The notes: generated by a model from the sequence alone, not told the origin. DNA of 64,000 nt from Fulvimarina sp040239565 (GCF_040239565.1 NZ_JBEHWS010000005.1:1-64000), one strand, 5' to 3'. Counted from the stretch's first letter, positions 5,477 to 14,641 are shown. Numbers and translations: made by a program.

Positions 5477-7303
5477 CTATTCCGCCGCGCGCCAGAAAGA
5501 CGGAAGCTGGTAGCCGTAGAGCGGCGTTTCATCGGGGTGCTTGATGAAATTCCAGCGCGCAAGCCGCTGTTCGGGGAGATGGAAGAGCGGGATCACATAG
5601 TGGCCTGAGACGAGGACGCGGTCGTAGGCGCGCACCGCGGTGACGAAATCCTCGCGCGAGCGGGCGGAGACCATCGCCTTGATCAGCGCGTCGATCGCGG
5701 GATCGGCGGCCCCAGCATAGTTGTAGAAGCCTTCGATATTGCGGGAATCGGATCCCCAGCGATTCACCTGTTCGGCTCCCGGCGAGAGTGAGGCGCTGTA
5801 GGTGGTGACGATCATGTCGTAGTCATAGGCGGTCTTGCGCGCCTGATATTGCGAGTCGTCGACCGTCCGGATGGAGGCTTCGATACCGAGGCGTCCCAGG
5901 GTTCGCTTGAAGGCAAGCGCCATGCGCTCCTGCTCCGGCGATTGCGTGAGAATCTCGAAGCTCAGCGGCTGGCCATCGGTCCCCACCAGTGTCCGGCCCT
6001 GAAAATCGTAGCCCGCCTCCTTCAAGAGCTGTAGCGCATCACGCAGAACAGCGCGGTCGGCGCCCGATCCGTCGGAGACGGTCGGCTTGTAAGTGCCGTC
6101 CATCACATCGGGCGAGACAGCATCTGGATAGGGCTGGAGCAGCGCCTTTTCCGCCTCGCTTGCCGGAATGCCTGCTGAAGAAAGTTCGGAGTTCTGGAAG
6201 AAGGACGCGGTCCGCCGATAGGCGCCGTAATAGAGGTTCTGGTTCGCCCATTCGAAGTCGAACAGCATAGACAGAGCCCGGCGTACCTTCAGATCAGCGA
6301 ACTTTTCGCGGCGGGTGTTGAAGACAAACCCGAGCATGTTCGAAGGCGCGCCGGTTTCGAACGTCTCCTTGAGGACACGTCCATCGCTGGCGGCTGGAAA
6401 ATCGTAGGCCGTGCGCCAATGCGCCGGATCGCCCTCCAGGTAGACGAAGCTGTTGCCCTTCTTGAAGGCTTCGAATTGTGCGTTCGAGTCCCGGTAATAA
6501 TCGATGACGATCGTCTCGTAATTGTCGTAGCCCTGCTTGATCGGCAGGTCGGCGCCCCAGTAATCCGGGTTCTTCTTATATGTGATCTGCTGGCCGGGTC
6601 GCACATCCTCGATCGTGTAGGGACCCGATCCTGTCACGGGCTCAAGGGTCGTGCGTTCGAACGTGTCCCGATCGAAGGCGTGTTCGGGAAGCACCGGCAG
6701 GCCCGAGATCAGAAGCGGCGTCTCGCGGTCGGCCGTCTCGTCGAAGGTGAAGCGGACGCCATGCTCGCCGACCTTCTCGATCTTGGTCGCCGGGCGCAGC
6801 CAGTTGGCATAGAACGGTCGGCCGTGTTCGCGAAGCATCTCGATAGTGAAGAGAACGTCTTCGGCGCGGACCGGCTTGCCGTCTGAAAAGCGTGCGTCGG
6901 GGTTGAGCTGAAACTCGACGAATGTTCGTTCCGCATCGGTTTCGACTGTCTCGGCCAACAGGCCGTACATGGTGAAGGGCTCGTCAGGCGAGCGCTGCAT
7001 CAAGGGCTCGAAGACGAGATTTCCGAATTCCCGGTCGAACCAGATGCCGCGCGCGGTCGTTAGCGCCCCACGCACGATGACGGGATTAAGATTGTCGAAA
7101 CTGCCATAGACACCGTAACGCATCGTTCCCCCCTGGGGTGCGTCCGGATTGACGAAGGGAAGATGCTCGAAATCCGCCGGCAGCGCTGGCTCGCCCTGCA
7201 TGGCGATCGCGTGGGATGGCTCTGCCCGTGCTATGGACGAACCCAAACTCGAGGCTACAAAAGCAACCGCCGCGATGAGTCCGGCAGTGAGAGGCATGCG
7301 CAT
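5477..7303 (-). CDS. ABC transporter periplasmic peptide-binding protein (family 5)
   Basis: A 608-residue exported protein. Residues 1-27 form a signal peptide (MRMPLTAGLIAAVAFVASSL, cut after ARA). The mature part has the family 5 layout: FVNPDAPQGGTMRYGVYGSFDNLNP, RFSDGKPVRAEDVLFT, PVTGSGPYTIEDV and KVRRALSMLFDFEW. PQGG-plus-FDNLNP and the overall length point to the YejA-like subgroup that binds oligopeptides for an inner-membrane ABC importer. No permease or ATPase gene follows: a hairpin and a tRNA come next, so it stands alone here. The ATG at 7303 has GGAG nine bases upstream. Substrate is inferred from subfamily only. Confidence 0.9.
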   Translation of the reverse strand: MRMPLTAGLIAAVAFVASSLGSSIARAEPSHAIAMQGEPALPADFEHLPFVNPDAPQGGTMRYGVYGSFDNLNPVIVRGALTTARGIWFDREFGNLVFEPLMQRSPDEPFTMYGLLAETVETDAERTFVEFQLNPDARFSDGKPVRAEDVLFTIEMLREHGRPFYANWLRPATKIEKVGEHGVRFTFDETADRETPLLISGLPVLPEHAFDRDTFERTTLEPVTGSGPYTIEDVRPGQQITYKKNPDYWGADLPIKQGYDNYETIVIDYYRDSNAQFEAFKKGNSFVYLEGDPAHWRTAYDFPAASDGRVLKETFETGAPSNMLGFVFNTRREKFADLKVRRALSMLFDFEWANQNLYYGAYRRTASFFQNSELSSAGIPASEAEKALLQPYPDAVSPDVMDGTYKPTVSDGSGADRAVLRDALQLLKEAGYDFQGRTLVGTDGQPLSFEILTQSPEQERMALAFKRTLGRLGIEASIRTVDDSQYQARKTAYDYDMIVTTYSASLSPGAEQVNRWGSDSRNIEGFYNYAGAADPAIDALIKAMVSARSREDFVTAVRAYDRVLVSGHYVIPLFHLPEQRLARWNFIKHPDETPLYGYQLPSFWRAAE

Positions 7304-7501
7304 TCAGTCAGTCTCCATCAACTGTCGGGCGCAGGGTTCCGAAAGGTCTCGACCCTTGCACCGTCGGTTCCGACGGTGAGCTCGTAAGTCTTCAATTGGC
7401 CTTATTTGCGTCAGACGGAGCGGCCCGTTAAGGAATTCGGCGAGCGCGATCCGTTCGCAGCCCGATCTGCCCAAGCTTGAAGGAATAGAGGCCTCGTATT
7501 G

Positions 7502-8164
7502 ATGCAACGCCATTTTAAGTCTCTCACGATTGCCGCCGCTTTCATTGGCGCCGCAACACTCGCCGGCGGAGCACAGGCACAACAGCAGCGCGCGCCCGGC
7601 GGTGGTGGCGGTCAAGGCATCCAGACGGTTCCGGGTGAGTGGTTCAAGGTCTGCTCGAAGCAGGGCGAGAACGACATCTGCAACACCCAGTTCACGCTGG
7701 TTGCCGACACCCGTCAGCTGATCACCGCGATGAATCTCATCGAGGTTTCGGGCAAGGTCAATCAGAAGGTGGTTCAGGCGGTCGTTCCGACCGGGCGTGT
7801 GATTCCAGCGGGCGTCCAGGTGAAGATCGACGATGGGAGCCCCGTGACATTGAACTATTCGGTGTGCTTCCAGGACCGCTGCATCGCTGAAGCCGAACTG
7901 ACCGACCAGCTGGTCAGCCGCATGAAGCGCGGCCAGGAGATGAACGTCACCTCGATCAACTTCCAGCGCCAGCCCAACCCGGTGCCGATCACTCTCTCCG
8001 GCTTTACGGCTGCCTATGAAGGCGACCCGACCGACGCCTCAGAGATCGCTTCGCGCCAGCGCGAACTCAACGATGCGCTTCAGAAGCAGGCGGAGGATCG
8101 TCGCAAGAAGTTCGAAGATGCTCAGAACGCTGCAAAGAGTGGCGGCTCCGAGACGGCCCAGTAA
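7502..8164 (+). CDS. Invasion-associated locus B (IalB) family protein
   Basis: A 220-residue periplasmic or outer-membrane-linked protein. The signal peptide runs to about residue 27 (AGGAQA|QQQ), followed by a Gly-rich linker. The IalB core has VPGEWFKVCSKQGENDICNT, LITAMNLIEVSG, VPTGRVIPAGVQVKID and YSVCFQDRCIAEAEL, with paired cysteines as in the family. The C-terminus is a charged helix rich in Lys, Glu and Gln. IalB proteins are named from Bartonella but are common in free-living relatives, where their role is unknown. A Rho-independent terminator follows. Confidence 0.88.
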   Translation: MQRHFKSLTIAAAFIGAATLAGGAQAQQQRAPGGGGGQGIQTVPGEWFKVCSKQGENDICNTQFTLVADTRQLITAMNLIEVSGKVNQKVVQAVVPTGRVIPAGVQVKIDDGSPVTLNYSVCFQDRCIAEAELTDQLVSRMKRGQEMNVTSINFQRQPNPVPITLSGFTAAYEGDPTDASEIASRQRELNDALQKQAEDRRKKFEDAQNAAKSGGSETAQ

Positions 8165-8197
8165 GATTCTGCCCGTCGGCACAAAGACAATTTTTCA

Positions 8198-8232
8198 AAG
8201 GCGTTCCACCACGGTGGAGCGCCTTCTTTTTA
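8198..8232 (+). terminator. Terminator of the IalB gene
   Basis: AAGGCG-TTCCACC and GGTGGA-GCGCCTT form a long stem, followed by CTTTTTAT. Confidence 0.85.
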
Positions 8233-8272
8233 TACGCATGACGAGCAGCAGCCAGCGCCGTTGCGCCGAAGC

Positions 8273-8797
8273 CTACTCACGTCCCTGCTGTTCGAAGGTG
8301 AGATCCGATACAACCACGTCCTCCCCCTCGATCTGTTCGGTCACTTCCATCAGGAATGATCCGTTTCCTTCGTTCGTGATCGTCATCCGGGCGGTGTCGT
8401 CGTCATAGATGACCTTGTTCCAGGTCACTTCGAGATCGAGCCGGTCACCGTTGCGCGTGCCGACCAGTTTGGCAGGTCCGCTTTCAGAACCCGTATAGAC
8501 GCCGGTATATTGTCCCGTCTGCGTGTCGAGCACCAATTCTGCACCGATATCATTGCTGAGAACCAGCATTGCGGAGCAGGTTCCCCCGAGCTTGAACTGC
8601 GTCTCGCTTTCAACGGTGCCTTCCGCCTCGCAGGAAACGTTGACCGGCTTCGGCAACTTCTCCACCTGCACACGGCCTCCGCCTTCCCAATCACCGCCAT
8701 ACCGTTCGAAGTAATTGTCGCCTTGCGCGAATGCTGCGACCGGGGCCGCCAGAGCGAAGAGGATCGATCCGGCAACCGCGAAATTGGTGAAGCTCAT
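8273..8797 (-). CDS. Exported protein of unknown function
   Basis: A 174-residue protein with a clear signal peptide (MSFTNFAVAGSILFALAAPV, cut after AFA). The mature part is predicted beta-rich: DWEGGGRVQVEKLPKPVNVS, TQFKLGGTCSAMLVLSNDIG, GQYTGVYTGSESGPAKLVGT, TWNKVIYDDDTARMTI. The pattern, with two cysteines (VSCEAEG and GGTCSAM) and alternating strands, suggests a small barrel or lipocalin-like fold binding to the envelope, but I do not recognise a family. It is convergent with the IalB gene. The ATG has AGGAACAG upstream. Confidence 0.75.
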   Translation of the reverse strand: MSFTNFAVAGSILFALAAPVAAFAQGDNYFERYGGDWEGGGRVQVEKLPKPVNVSCEAEGTVESETQFKLGGTCSAMLVLSNDIGAELVLDTQTGQYTGVYTGSESGPAKLVGTRNGDRLDLEVTWNKVIYDDDTARMTITNEGNGSFLMEVTEQIEGEDVVVSDLTFEQQGRE

Positions 8798-9045
8798 TCT
8801 CTGTTCCTGTCCATGGTGGTCGCTCGTCGATTGTCACACGATAGGAACGGAACTTAGGCAGCCGACGGGAGAAAGAAGCCTGCCTATCGGCGAAAGGCAC
8901 ACCTCTCCCAATCACTCGCTGCCATCCCGAGACCTGTAACCAGACACCGACTTGATGAAATACGCGGCTCTCCGACACGGAACGTCGCAGCCCAGGCCAC
9001 GTTGCCTCGATCAATAGGTCAATCTTCTAAAGGAGCAGGCTCACC

Positions 9046-9204
9046 ATGGATATTATCAGGATCATCTGCGCGATCATCCTTCCCCCGCTCGGCGTCTTTC
9101 TACAGGTCGGACTCGGCAAGCATTTCTGGATCAACATTATTCTGACATTCCTGGGCTTCATCCCCGGCATCATCCACGCGATCTGGGTCATCGGAAAATA
9201 CTGA
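9046..9204 (+). CDS. Pmp3/YqaE-family small membrane protein
   Basis: A 52-residue protein made of two membrane helices: IIRIICAIILPPLGVFLQVG and FWINIILTFLGFIPGIIHAI, ending in WVIGKY. The LPPLGVF and GFIPGIIHA motifs are diagnostic of the Pmp3 (UPF0057) family of stress-induced inner-membrane proteolipids. AAGGAG lies ten bases upstream of the ATG and a strong terminator follows, so it is a monocistronic gene. Function in ion or membrane-potential homeostasis is known for yeast relatives and only assumed here. Confidence 0.92.
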   Translation: MDIIRIICAIILPPLGVFLQVGLGKHFWINIILTFLGFIPGIIHAIWVIGKY

Positions 9205-9248
9205 GGACAGCAGAGGTACAGTCTGCATCCGAGCGGATGAACGTGCTA

Positions 9249-9276
9249 AGCCCGGCGAGACGAGCCGGGCTTTTTC
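9249..9276 (+). terminator. Terminator of the Pmp3-like gene
   Basis: AGCCCGGC pairs with GCCGGGCT around a 7-base loop and a T run follows. Confidence 0.85.
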
Positions 9277-9293
9277 GATAGGGGGTTGATCGC

Positions 9294-10046
9294 TTGCCAA
9301 CATTTCATCGCGACGGTCTCGCATTGAACTTCGTCGACGAGGGTCCTTCGGATGGGCAGGCTGTTCTGCTGATTCATGGCTTTGCCTCGTCGATCAAATT
9401 CAACTGGACCGATCCGGGTTGGATAGAAACTCTTACCAAGGCCGGATATCGGGCGATTGCCTTCGACCATCGTGGCCATGGAGGGAGCGACAAGCCGACC
9501 GATGAGGCGGCCTACACGCCTACGAAGATGGCTGAAGACGCTTTTGGCCTTCTCGACCACCTTGAGATTAGATCGGCCGTTTTCTTTGGCTATTCGATGG
9601 GCGCACGGGTCAGCGCGTTTGCTGCGCTCGGCCGACCCGGCGTCATCGAAAAATTGATTCTCGGCGGACTGGGCTACGGATTGGTTTCCGGCGTTGGAGA
9701 TTGGGACCCGATCGCGAAAGCTTTGCGGGCTCCGTCGATCGACGATGTGAAAGATGCGCGCGGACAGATGTTTCGAGCATTTGCTGACCGGACGAACAGC
9801 GATAGGGAAGCGCTTGCGGCCTGCATCGCCCATTCGCGCGAGGAACTCACAGAAGAAGACGTTCGGGCAATCGACATCCCCACGCTCATCGGCGTCGGAT
9901 CAAGGGACGATATCGCCGGGTCGCCGGACAAACTGGCCGAACTCATGCCCCGGGCGCGGGCGCTGAGTATTCCGAACCGCGATCACATGCTCGCCGTCGG
10001 AGACAAGGTGTTCAAATCGGCGGTTCTAGATTTTCTGGCATCCTGA
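9294..10046 (+). CDS. Alpha/beta hydrolase
   Basis: A 250-residue cytosolic enzyme that starts with TTG (9294). Motifs are VLLIHGFASS (oxyanion hole), FDHRGHGGSDKP, the nucleophile elbow FFGYSMGAR with Ser at about residue 102, the acid in GVGSRDDIAG, and the catalytic His in IPNRDHMLAV. Length and layout match small alpha/beta-fold esterases and haloperoxidase-like hydrolases. The substrate cannot be read from the sequence. The gene begins right behind the preceding terminator. Confidence 0.88.
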   Translation: MPTFHRDGLALNFVDEGPSDGQAVLLIHGFASSIKFNWTDPGWIETLTKAGYRAIAFDHRGHGGSDKPTDEAAYTPTKMAEDAFGLLDHLEIRSAVFFGYSMGARVSAFAALGRPGVIEKLILGGLGYGLVSGVGDWDPIAKALRAPSIDDVKDARGQMFRAFADRTNSDREALAACIAHSREELTEEDVRAIDIPTLIGVGSRDDIAGSPDKLAELMPRARALSIPNRDHMLAVGDKVFKSAVLDFLAS

Positions 10047-10184
10047 CGAGCCAGTGAACCACCATCCATCGAGATTGAAGCCGGTCCCTCGGCGCGGCGG
10101 GTTCACGTTTTTATCCGTCGACCGACATTTCGATCGTGAAATGAAGCCTTGAAACTGAAGGATACGGGACGAATTTATCCGACC

Positions 10185-10685
10185 ATGTCTCGATCACCGA
10201 CAACGACCGAGGACACGCAGGTCCGGACCACGGGTCAAGCACAGGCCGATCCACCCGTGCGGACGGCATGGATTCTCGGTCTGGGCGGTCTCCTCCCTTT
10301 CGTATTTCTGGCTGGCCTTCTCGCCTATGGTGGAACTTCGACGATCGCCTTCGGCACAGTTACGCTAGCGTTTACGGCCTACTCCGCAGCAATCCTCTCT
10401 TTTCTCGGAGGCATCAGATGGGGGCTGGGCATGCGGCCGGCTTCACACCATCAAAAGCGGGAGCTGATTCTCTCGGTCGTTCCCTCGCTCGCCGGTTGGG
10501 TGCTCGTCCTCATTCCCTCCCCTTATGTTTTTGCGGGCTTTGCGATCTGCTTCGCGGCGCACGGCGGCTGGGATCTCAATTCGGTTCGCCGTCGCAAGCT
10601 TCCGCAGTGGTTCGGGCGTCTGCGGCTCGTCCTGACCGTGGTGGTCGTTCTGTGCCAAGTGCTCGTTTTTTTCCGGACCTTCTGA
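10185..10685 (+). CDS. DUF3429 membrane protein
   Basis: A 166-residue inner-membrane protein with five likely helices after a polar N-terminus: WILGLGGLLPFVFLAGLLAY, AFGTVTLAFTAYSAAILSFL, LSVVPSLAGWVLVLIPSP, YVFAGFAICFAAHGGWDL, and LVLTVVVVLCQVLVFF. The motif SAAILSFLGGIRWGLGM is typical of DUF3429 proteins. Function is unknown in the family. I use the ATG at 10185; a TTG at 10149 would add twelve residues. Confidence 0.85.
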   Translation: MSRSPTTTEDTQVRTTGQAQADPPVRTAWILGLGGLLPFVFLAGLLAYGGTSTIAFGTVTLAFTAYSAAILSFLGGIRWGLGMRPASHHQKRELILSVVPSLAGWVLVLIPSPYVFAGFAICFAAHGGWDLNSVRRRKLPQWFGRLRLVLTVVVVLCQVLVFFRTF

Positions 10686-11192
10686 CTCTTCAGAGATGAT
10701 CGGGGCAATTTCGGCCCGAAGTTGCGTGATCAACGGAGAGGATACGCACCGACAGGATGGGTCCTCCGCTTGATCGCGATTTCAGAGCAGGCGCTAAAAG
10801 CCATTCCCGGATGCAACCGCAAAAAACACGCAAATTGCTCCGCTGGACGTTCCTTCATCAATCGAAACATCCGCGTTGTCGGGCTTGTAAAAAACGTCTG
10901 CAGCCCCGATTGACCGGCTTCGATTGAAATTTCGACGTCTTTTCAGCGCTTTGTTGCCACAAGAGTTAACAAGTCGTTTCATTTTTCGTGTTTTCCCTGC
11001 AACAGGGTGTGTCCCCACAGCCGGTTTGGGCTTGGTGTGGCATTTCTGTAATTGCGCCGATGGTCTGGATGGATATTGTCGTCATCAGAAAGACCGCGGG
11101 GACAAATCGCGCCGGCTTTCGCAGGGACGGGTAGAGAGAAAACTCTCAAGGATATGCCCCAACCCATCAAAAATATGACTGGAGGTCAGGAC
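10686..11192. other. Intergenic region and leader of the porin gene
   Basis: About 500 bases with no supported gene; the frames in it are short and poorly coding. The last 200 bases are probably the promoter and leader of the porin gene, as expected for an abundant outer-membrane protein, but I cannot point to a convincing promoter. Confidence 0.5.
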
Positions 11193-12413
11193 ATGAACAT
11201 CAAGAGCCTTCTTCTCGGCTCCGCTGCGGCCCTCGTCGCAGTTTCCGGCGCCCGCGCTGCGGACGTTATCGTACCGATGGCTGAGCCCACCGAATACGTT
11301 CGCATCTGCGACGTCTACGGCACCGGCTTCCATTACATCCCGGGCACCGAGACGTGCCTCAAGATCGGCGGCTTCGTTCGCTTCGAGTATGGCGTCCAGG
11401 GCCCGGTTGAAAACAGCTTCGGCCAAGACTTCAACTTCAACAACGAAGGTGACGACTACACCGCTGGTTCGTACACCGAGGTAACCATCACCATCGATGC
11501 GCGTGAAGAGACCGAGCTTGGCACGCTCCGTGCAACCGCAGCGCTCGAAAACAATTCCATCGGTAACGGTGGTTACGGTGATGACGGCGCATTCGACGCT
11601 GATTACGCCTACATCCAGCTCGGCGGCCTCACCATGGGTTACCTTGACACGCTCTGGACTGAGGGCGATGCCCTTCTGACGGACACGGATCACGCGCTCG
11701 GCGATTTCGAAGTCAACCGCGTGTCCTACACCTTCGCTGCGGGCGGCCTTGCTGCTACGATCTCGCTCGAAGACGATCAGAGCGGTGACTTCGGTCCGAA
11801 CGTTGTCGGTAAGTTGGGTTATTCTGGTGGCTTCGGCTCCTTCAACCTTTATGGCGTTTATGAAGAATCCGTACCGTTTGCTAACGGAACCGCTTTCCCG
11901 CTTTTCCCATTCGCCGGACCGCAGCTTAGCGAAGACGCGTTTGCTATCAAGGCGAATGCTTCCTTCAAAGACCTCATCGCTGCCGACTCTGAGTTGAAGT
12001 TCGAAGGCGGCTATGCTTTTGATCCGACGACCTATATGTCGCAGGGTCTGTTCTCCAACTCGGCGACCCAGATCAACCGTCTGAACAACGGCTTCGGTGG
12101 TATTCCGGTTGAGTGGCAGGTCGGTGCAGCATACGCACAGAGCTTCGGTAAGCTCGGCGTTGCGGTTTCGGGTTCCTTCGGTGAAACCTTCGACACGGTA
12201 GAGTCCCCGAACACTGTTTTTGCAGTCAATCGCGGAGAAGCCGACTACTACAAGCTCGTCGGTAACGTTGGCTACGAGATCACGAACAACTTCGACATGC
12301 TCGCCGAAGTGTCGTACTCGAACTACGATTTCGACGGCAACGGTCAGAATGGCTTCGTCGACGACGAAATCGACCAGACTGCCGGCTTCCTCCGCTTCCA
12401 GCGGAACTTCTAA
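11193..12413 (+). CDS. Major porin, Omp2b/RopA type
   Basis: A 406-residue outer-membrane protein. The signal peptide MNIKSLLLGSAAALVAVSGA is cut after ARA, giving mature ADVIVPMAEPTEYVRICDVY. The next segment GFHYIPGTETCLKIGGFVRF is the signature start of alphaproteobacterial 16-strand porins with two cysteines. Acidic loop segments (NNEGDDYTAG, DDGAFDADYAYIQ) and the constriction-loop region LGGLTMGYLDTLW follow, and the protein ends in an aromatic strand FLRFQRNF, the usual barrel end. The ATG at 11193 has GGAGGTCAGG upstream; the longer open frame from 11052 is not used. A strong terminator follows, so it is transcribed alone. Confidence 0.95.
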   Translation: MNIKSLLLGSAAALVAVSGARAADVIVPMAEPTEYVRICDVYGTGFHYIPGTETCLKIGGFVRFEYGVQGPVENSFGQDFNFNNEGDDYTAGSYTEVTITIDAREETELGTLRATAALENNSIGNGGYGDDGAFDADYAYIQLGGLTMGYLDTLWTEGDALLTDTDHALGDFEVNRVSYTFAAGGLAATISLEDDQSGDFGPNVVGKLGYSGGFGSFNLYGVYEESVPFANGTAFPLFPFAGPQLSEDAFAIKANASFKDLIAADSELKFEGGYAFDPTTYMSQGLFSNSATQINRLNNGFGGIPVEWQVGAAYAQSFGKLGVAVSGSFGETFDTVESPNTVFAVNRGEADYYKLVGNVGYEITNNFDMLAEVSYSNYDFDGNGQNGFVDDEIDQTAGFLRFQRNF

Positions 12414-12438
12414 TCTCTCGATTAGAGAAGCAATCGGA

Positions 12439-12470
12439 AAAGGGCTCGGCTTCGGCCGGGCCCTTTTTCT
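12439..12470 (+). terminator. Terminator of the porin gene
   Basis: AAGGGCTCGGC, loop TTCG, GCCGGGCCC and then TTTTTCTTT: a textbook terminator. Confidence 0.9.
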
Positions 12471-12668
12471 TTGCGTTGGTTCATTGACGGTCGCCCGACC
12501 ACTGTATGCACCTCGATACGCCGGTTCGACAGGCTGGCAGTGCGTCGTTTGCCGTCGCGCCTGACGGAAGCTATAACTGAATTCGAAGATGCTGCACCGC
12601 ACGCAAATCCTCAATCAACCGAACTTGCGGCGGACACATCAGGAACCGGATCTTCAGCGAGGGCTCCC

Positions 12669-13433
12669 ATGGCGAATTCCGACGACGGCAACACACCAAA
12701 GACGGGTCGAATCGGAGCAGCTCCCGCTTCGAATGACTGGGATCCAGGGCCGGTAGCGGATCAGAAGCTCATCAATTCCCTCAAGTCCAAGGTGACGAGC
12801 GGCGAGGTCGTCCAGGACGACCCTCTCGAAAACAAGCACAAGGCCCATGCCTACCGCCACGATTTCCGCACCTTGGACTATCGGCAACTCTCAAAATCCG
12901 AGGCCGAACGCGAGGCAGAGCGTCAGCGCATCAAGGCCATGCACTCGACCTGGACGCCGAAAATCAAGCCGGGCAAGAGCGCTCCGCCAACCGGCAAGGC
13001 GAAGTTCGCAAGTTTTGGCGGAAGCACGATCAGCGTCGATGTAATTCGCCTCGAGAAGGGCAATCGCTCCGCACCCGGCGAACTCGACCAGTCGGCGATC
13101 TCCATGCCAATGCCTGACAGCCAACGCGATACATCGGCGAAAGCCCAGTTCGACGATGCCCAGCTGAGTGGAACGGTAGCGGTGGGCGAAGAGCCGCAAT
13201 TGCTGGCCAATCCACGCGAAGGCATGTCCCCCGACTCGCTGACACGAATCGACGGAATCGGTCCTTCGCTTGAGCGTCTCCTCTACGATCTCGGTGTGTT
13301 CCATCTCGAACAGATTGCTGGCTGGACAGCGCCTCAAGCCCTTTGGGTAGAGAATGCGCTGGGCTGCGAACGCGGCCGAATCGAGCAGGATGGCTGGGTT
13401 CGCCAAGCGATCGCACTTCGCACAGAACAGTAA
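12669..13433 (+). CDS. Unknown protein with C-terminal helix-hairpin-helix
   Basis: A 254-residue, largely polar protein. Residues 1-185 are low-complexity and charged (HKAHAYRHDFRTLDYRQLSK, EAEREAERQRIKAM) and probably disordered. The last 65 residues form a folded module: DSLTRIDGIGPSLERLLYDL followed by GVFHLEQIAGWTAPQALWVE. This helix-hairpin-helix type is also found at the C-terminus of some alphaproteobacterial NuoE and L21 proteins. It may bind nucleic acid or proteins; no enzyme motif is visible. The ATG at 12669 with GAGGG upstream is preferred to a TTG at 12471 that would lie against the porin terminator. Confidence 0.7.
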   Translation: MANSDDGNTPKTGRIGAAPASNDWDPGPVADQKLINSLKSKVTSGEVVQDDPLENKHKAHAYRHDFRTLDYRQLSKSEAEREAERQRIKAMHSTWTPKIKPGKSAPPTGKAKFASFGGSTISVDVIRLEKGNRSAPGELDQSAISMPMPDSQRDTSAKAQFDDAQLSGTVAVGEEPQLLANPREGMSPDSLTRIDGIGPSLERLLYDLGVFHLEQIAGWTAPQALWVENALGCERGRIEQDGWVRQAIALRTEQ

Positions 13434-13617
13434 GCCGCTAAGCTGCTGCGCCCTTGAGGCGCGGTCATGTGCGAAGGGACACTGGTTCCTGAATGTCACA
13501 GCTCAAGCCGACTGCCAGCGTTGCTCGGCTTAGCTGCGCCAATGACGAAAGCGACAATCGATACAGCGCAAAATCGCTCGAACTGGGGCCACTCGCCGAA
13601 ATAAATGTTGCTGGAAA

Positions 13618-13692
13618 TGGTGCTGCCGGAGAGATTTGAACTCTCGGCCTCTCCCTTACCAAGGGAGTGCTCTACCCCTGAGCTACGGCAGC
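13618..13692 (-). tRNA. tRNA-Thr (GGT)
   Basis: 75 bases on the minus strand starting GCTGCCGTAGCTCAG. The anticodon stem CTCCC/GGGAG holds loop TTGGTAA with anticodon GGT; the acceptor stem GCTGCCG/CGGCAGC is perfect and CCA is encoded. Confidence 0.96.
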
Positions 13693-14101
13693 GTCTGGTC
13701 TGGTTGACCATCGGGCCTGGAACATTTTGAAATTCCGTCACAGCTGACCATCCGCGTCGCGGAACCGTCTACGCTCAGTCACGAAATCATGCGCTCGACC
13801 GATGGCGCGTGTCTCGACATTTTAGGCTTCGCAGTCAAGAGTAAAATTGCACTGCGCAGCCGAAGAACTGCAAGTTCGTGGGCGAAGCCCATTTTCGGGA
13901 CAGTTTCACGCCTTTCCGTCGTCTATCCAGCGCGAGGACAGGGTGCAAACGAACTCGTTCCATGTTAAGTTGATGGATAACCGCGCATGATCTTGGTGGG
14001 TCACGCCGGAGACATCTGCGCTTTCACGGGGAACTTTCGCGTCTTCGGACCACTTTGACCCGGTAACGCACGCTTTCGACAACGATACGGAGACAACGAC
14101 C
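13693..14101. other. Upstream region of infC
   Basis: About 400 bases without a supported gene between tRNA-Thr and infC. It must hold the infC promoter and leader; the final bases carry the ribosome site GGAG at 14089-14092. Confidence 0.5.
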
Positions 14102-14641
14102 ATTCGCAGACCATTCCGTGCACCGCCGGCCCAGAAGGAAGGGCCACGCTCGAACCGGGAAATCCGTGTTCCCGCGGTTCAGCTTATCGATTCCGAAGGG
14201 GAAAATCGCGGACAGACTCCGACTGAGGAGGCACTGGCGCTTGCAGAAGAAGCCGGGCTCGACCTCGTGGAGATCGTTCCGAACGCGAACCCGCCCGTTT
14301 GCAAAATTCTCGATCTCGGTAAGCTGAAATACGAAAACCAGAAGAAGGCCGCTGAGGCGCGCAAGCGCCAGAAGACCATTGAGGTCAAGGAAGTTAAGAT
14401 GCGGCCGAACATCGACGACCACGATTACGAGACGAAGATGAAAGCCGTCCGGCGCTTCTTCGACGATGGCGACAAGGTCAAGGTGACGCTGCGCTTCCGG
14501 GGACGTGAGATGGCTCACCAAGAACTTGGAATGCGACTGCTCAATCGCGTTCGCGAAGAGACCAACGAGATTTCGAAAGTCGAGGCCGAGCCCAAGCTTG
14601 AGGGCCGCCAGATGATGATGGTTCTCGCACCGCGAGGTTGA
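14102..14641 (+). CDS. infC: Translation initiation factor IF-3, ATT start
   Basis: IF-3 binds the 30S subunit, blocks early 50S joining and checks the start codon and initiator tRNA. The protein has 179 residues with both domains: N-domain SNREIRVPAVQLIDSEGENR, the linker helix KYENQKKAAEARKRQKTIEV, and C-domain RFRGREMAHQELGMRLL with LEGRQMMMVLAP. No ATG or GTG is available in frame before codon 56. The N-terminus expected for rhizobial IF-3 (M-R-R-P-F) aligns with ATTCGCAGACCATTC, and GGAG sits nine bases before this ATT. As in Escherichia coli, a rare AUU start would let IF-3 limit its own synthesis. A strong terminator follows, so rpmI and rplT are not in this unit. Confidence 0.95.
   Translation: MRRPFRAPPAQKEGPRSNREIRVPAVQLIDSEGENRGQTPTEEALALAEEAGLDLVEIVPNANPPVCKILDLGKLKYENQKKAAEARKRQKTIEVKEVKMRPNIDDHDYETKMKAVRRFFDDGDKVKVTLRFRGREMAHQELGMRLLNRVREETNEISKVEAEPKLEGRQMMMVLAPRG

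Noticed and set aside
11085..12614. Open frame of 509 codons opposite the porin
   Set aside because: It mirrors the codon pattern of the porin gene and has no domain or ribosome site.
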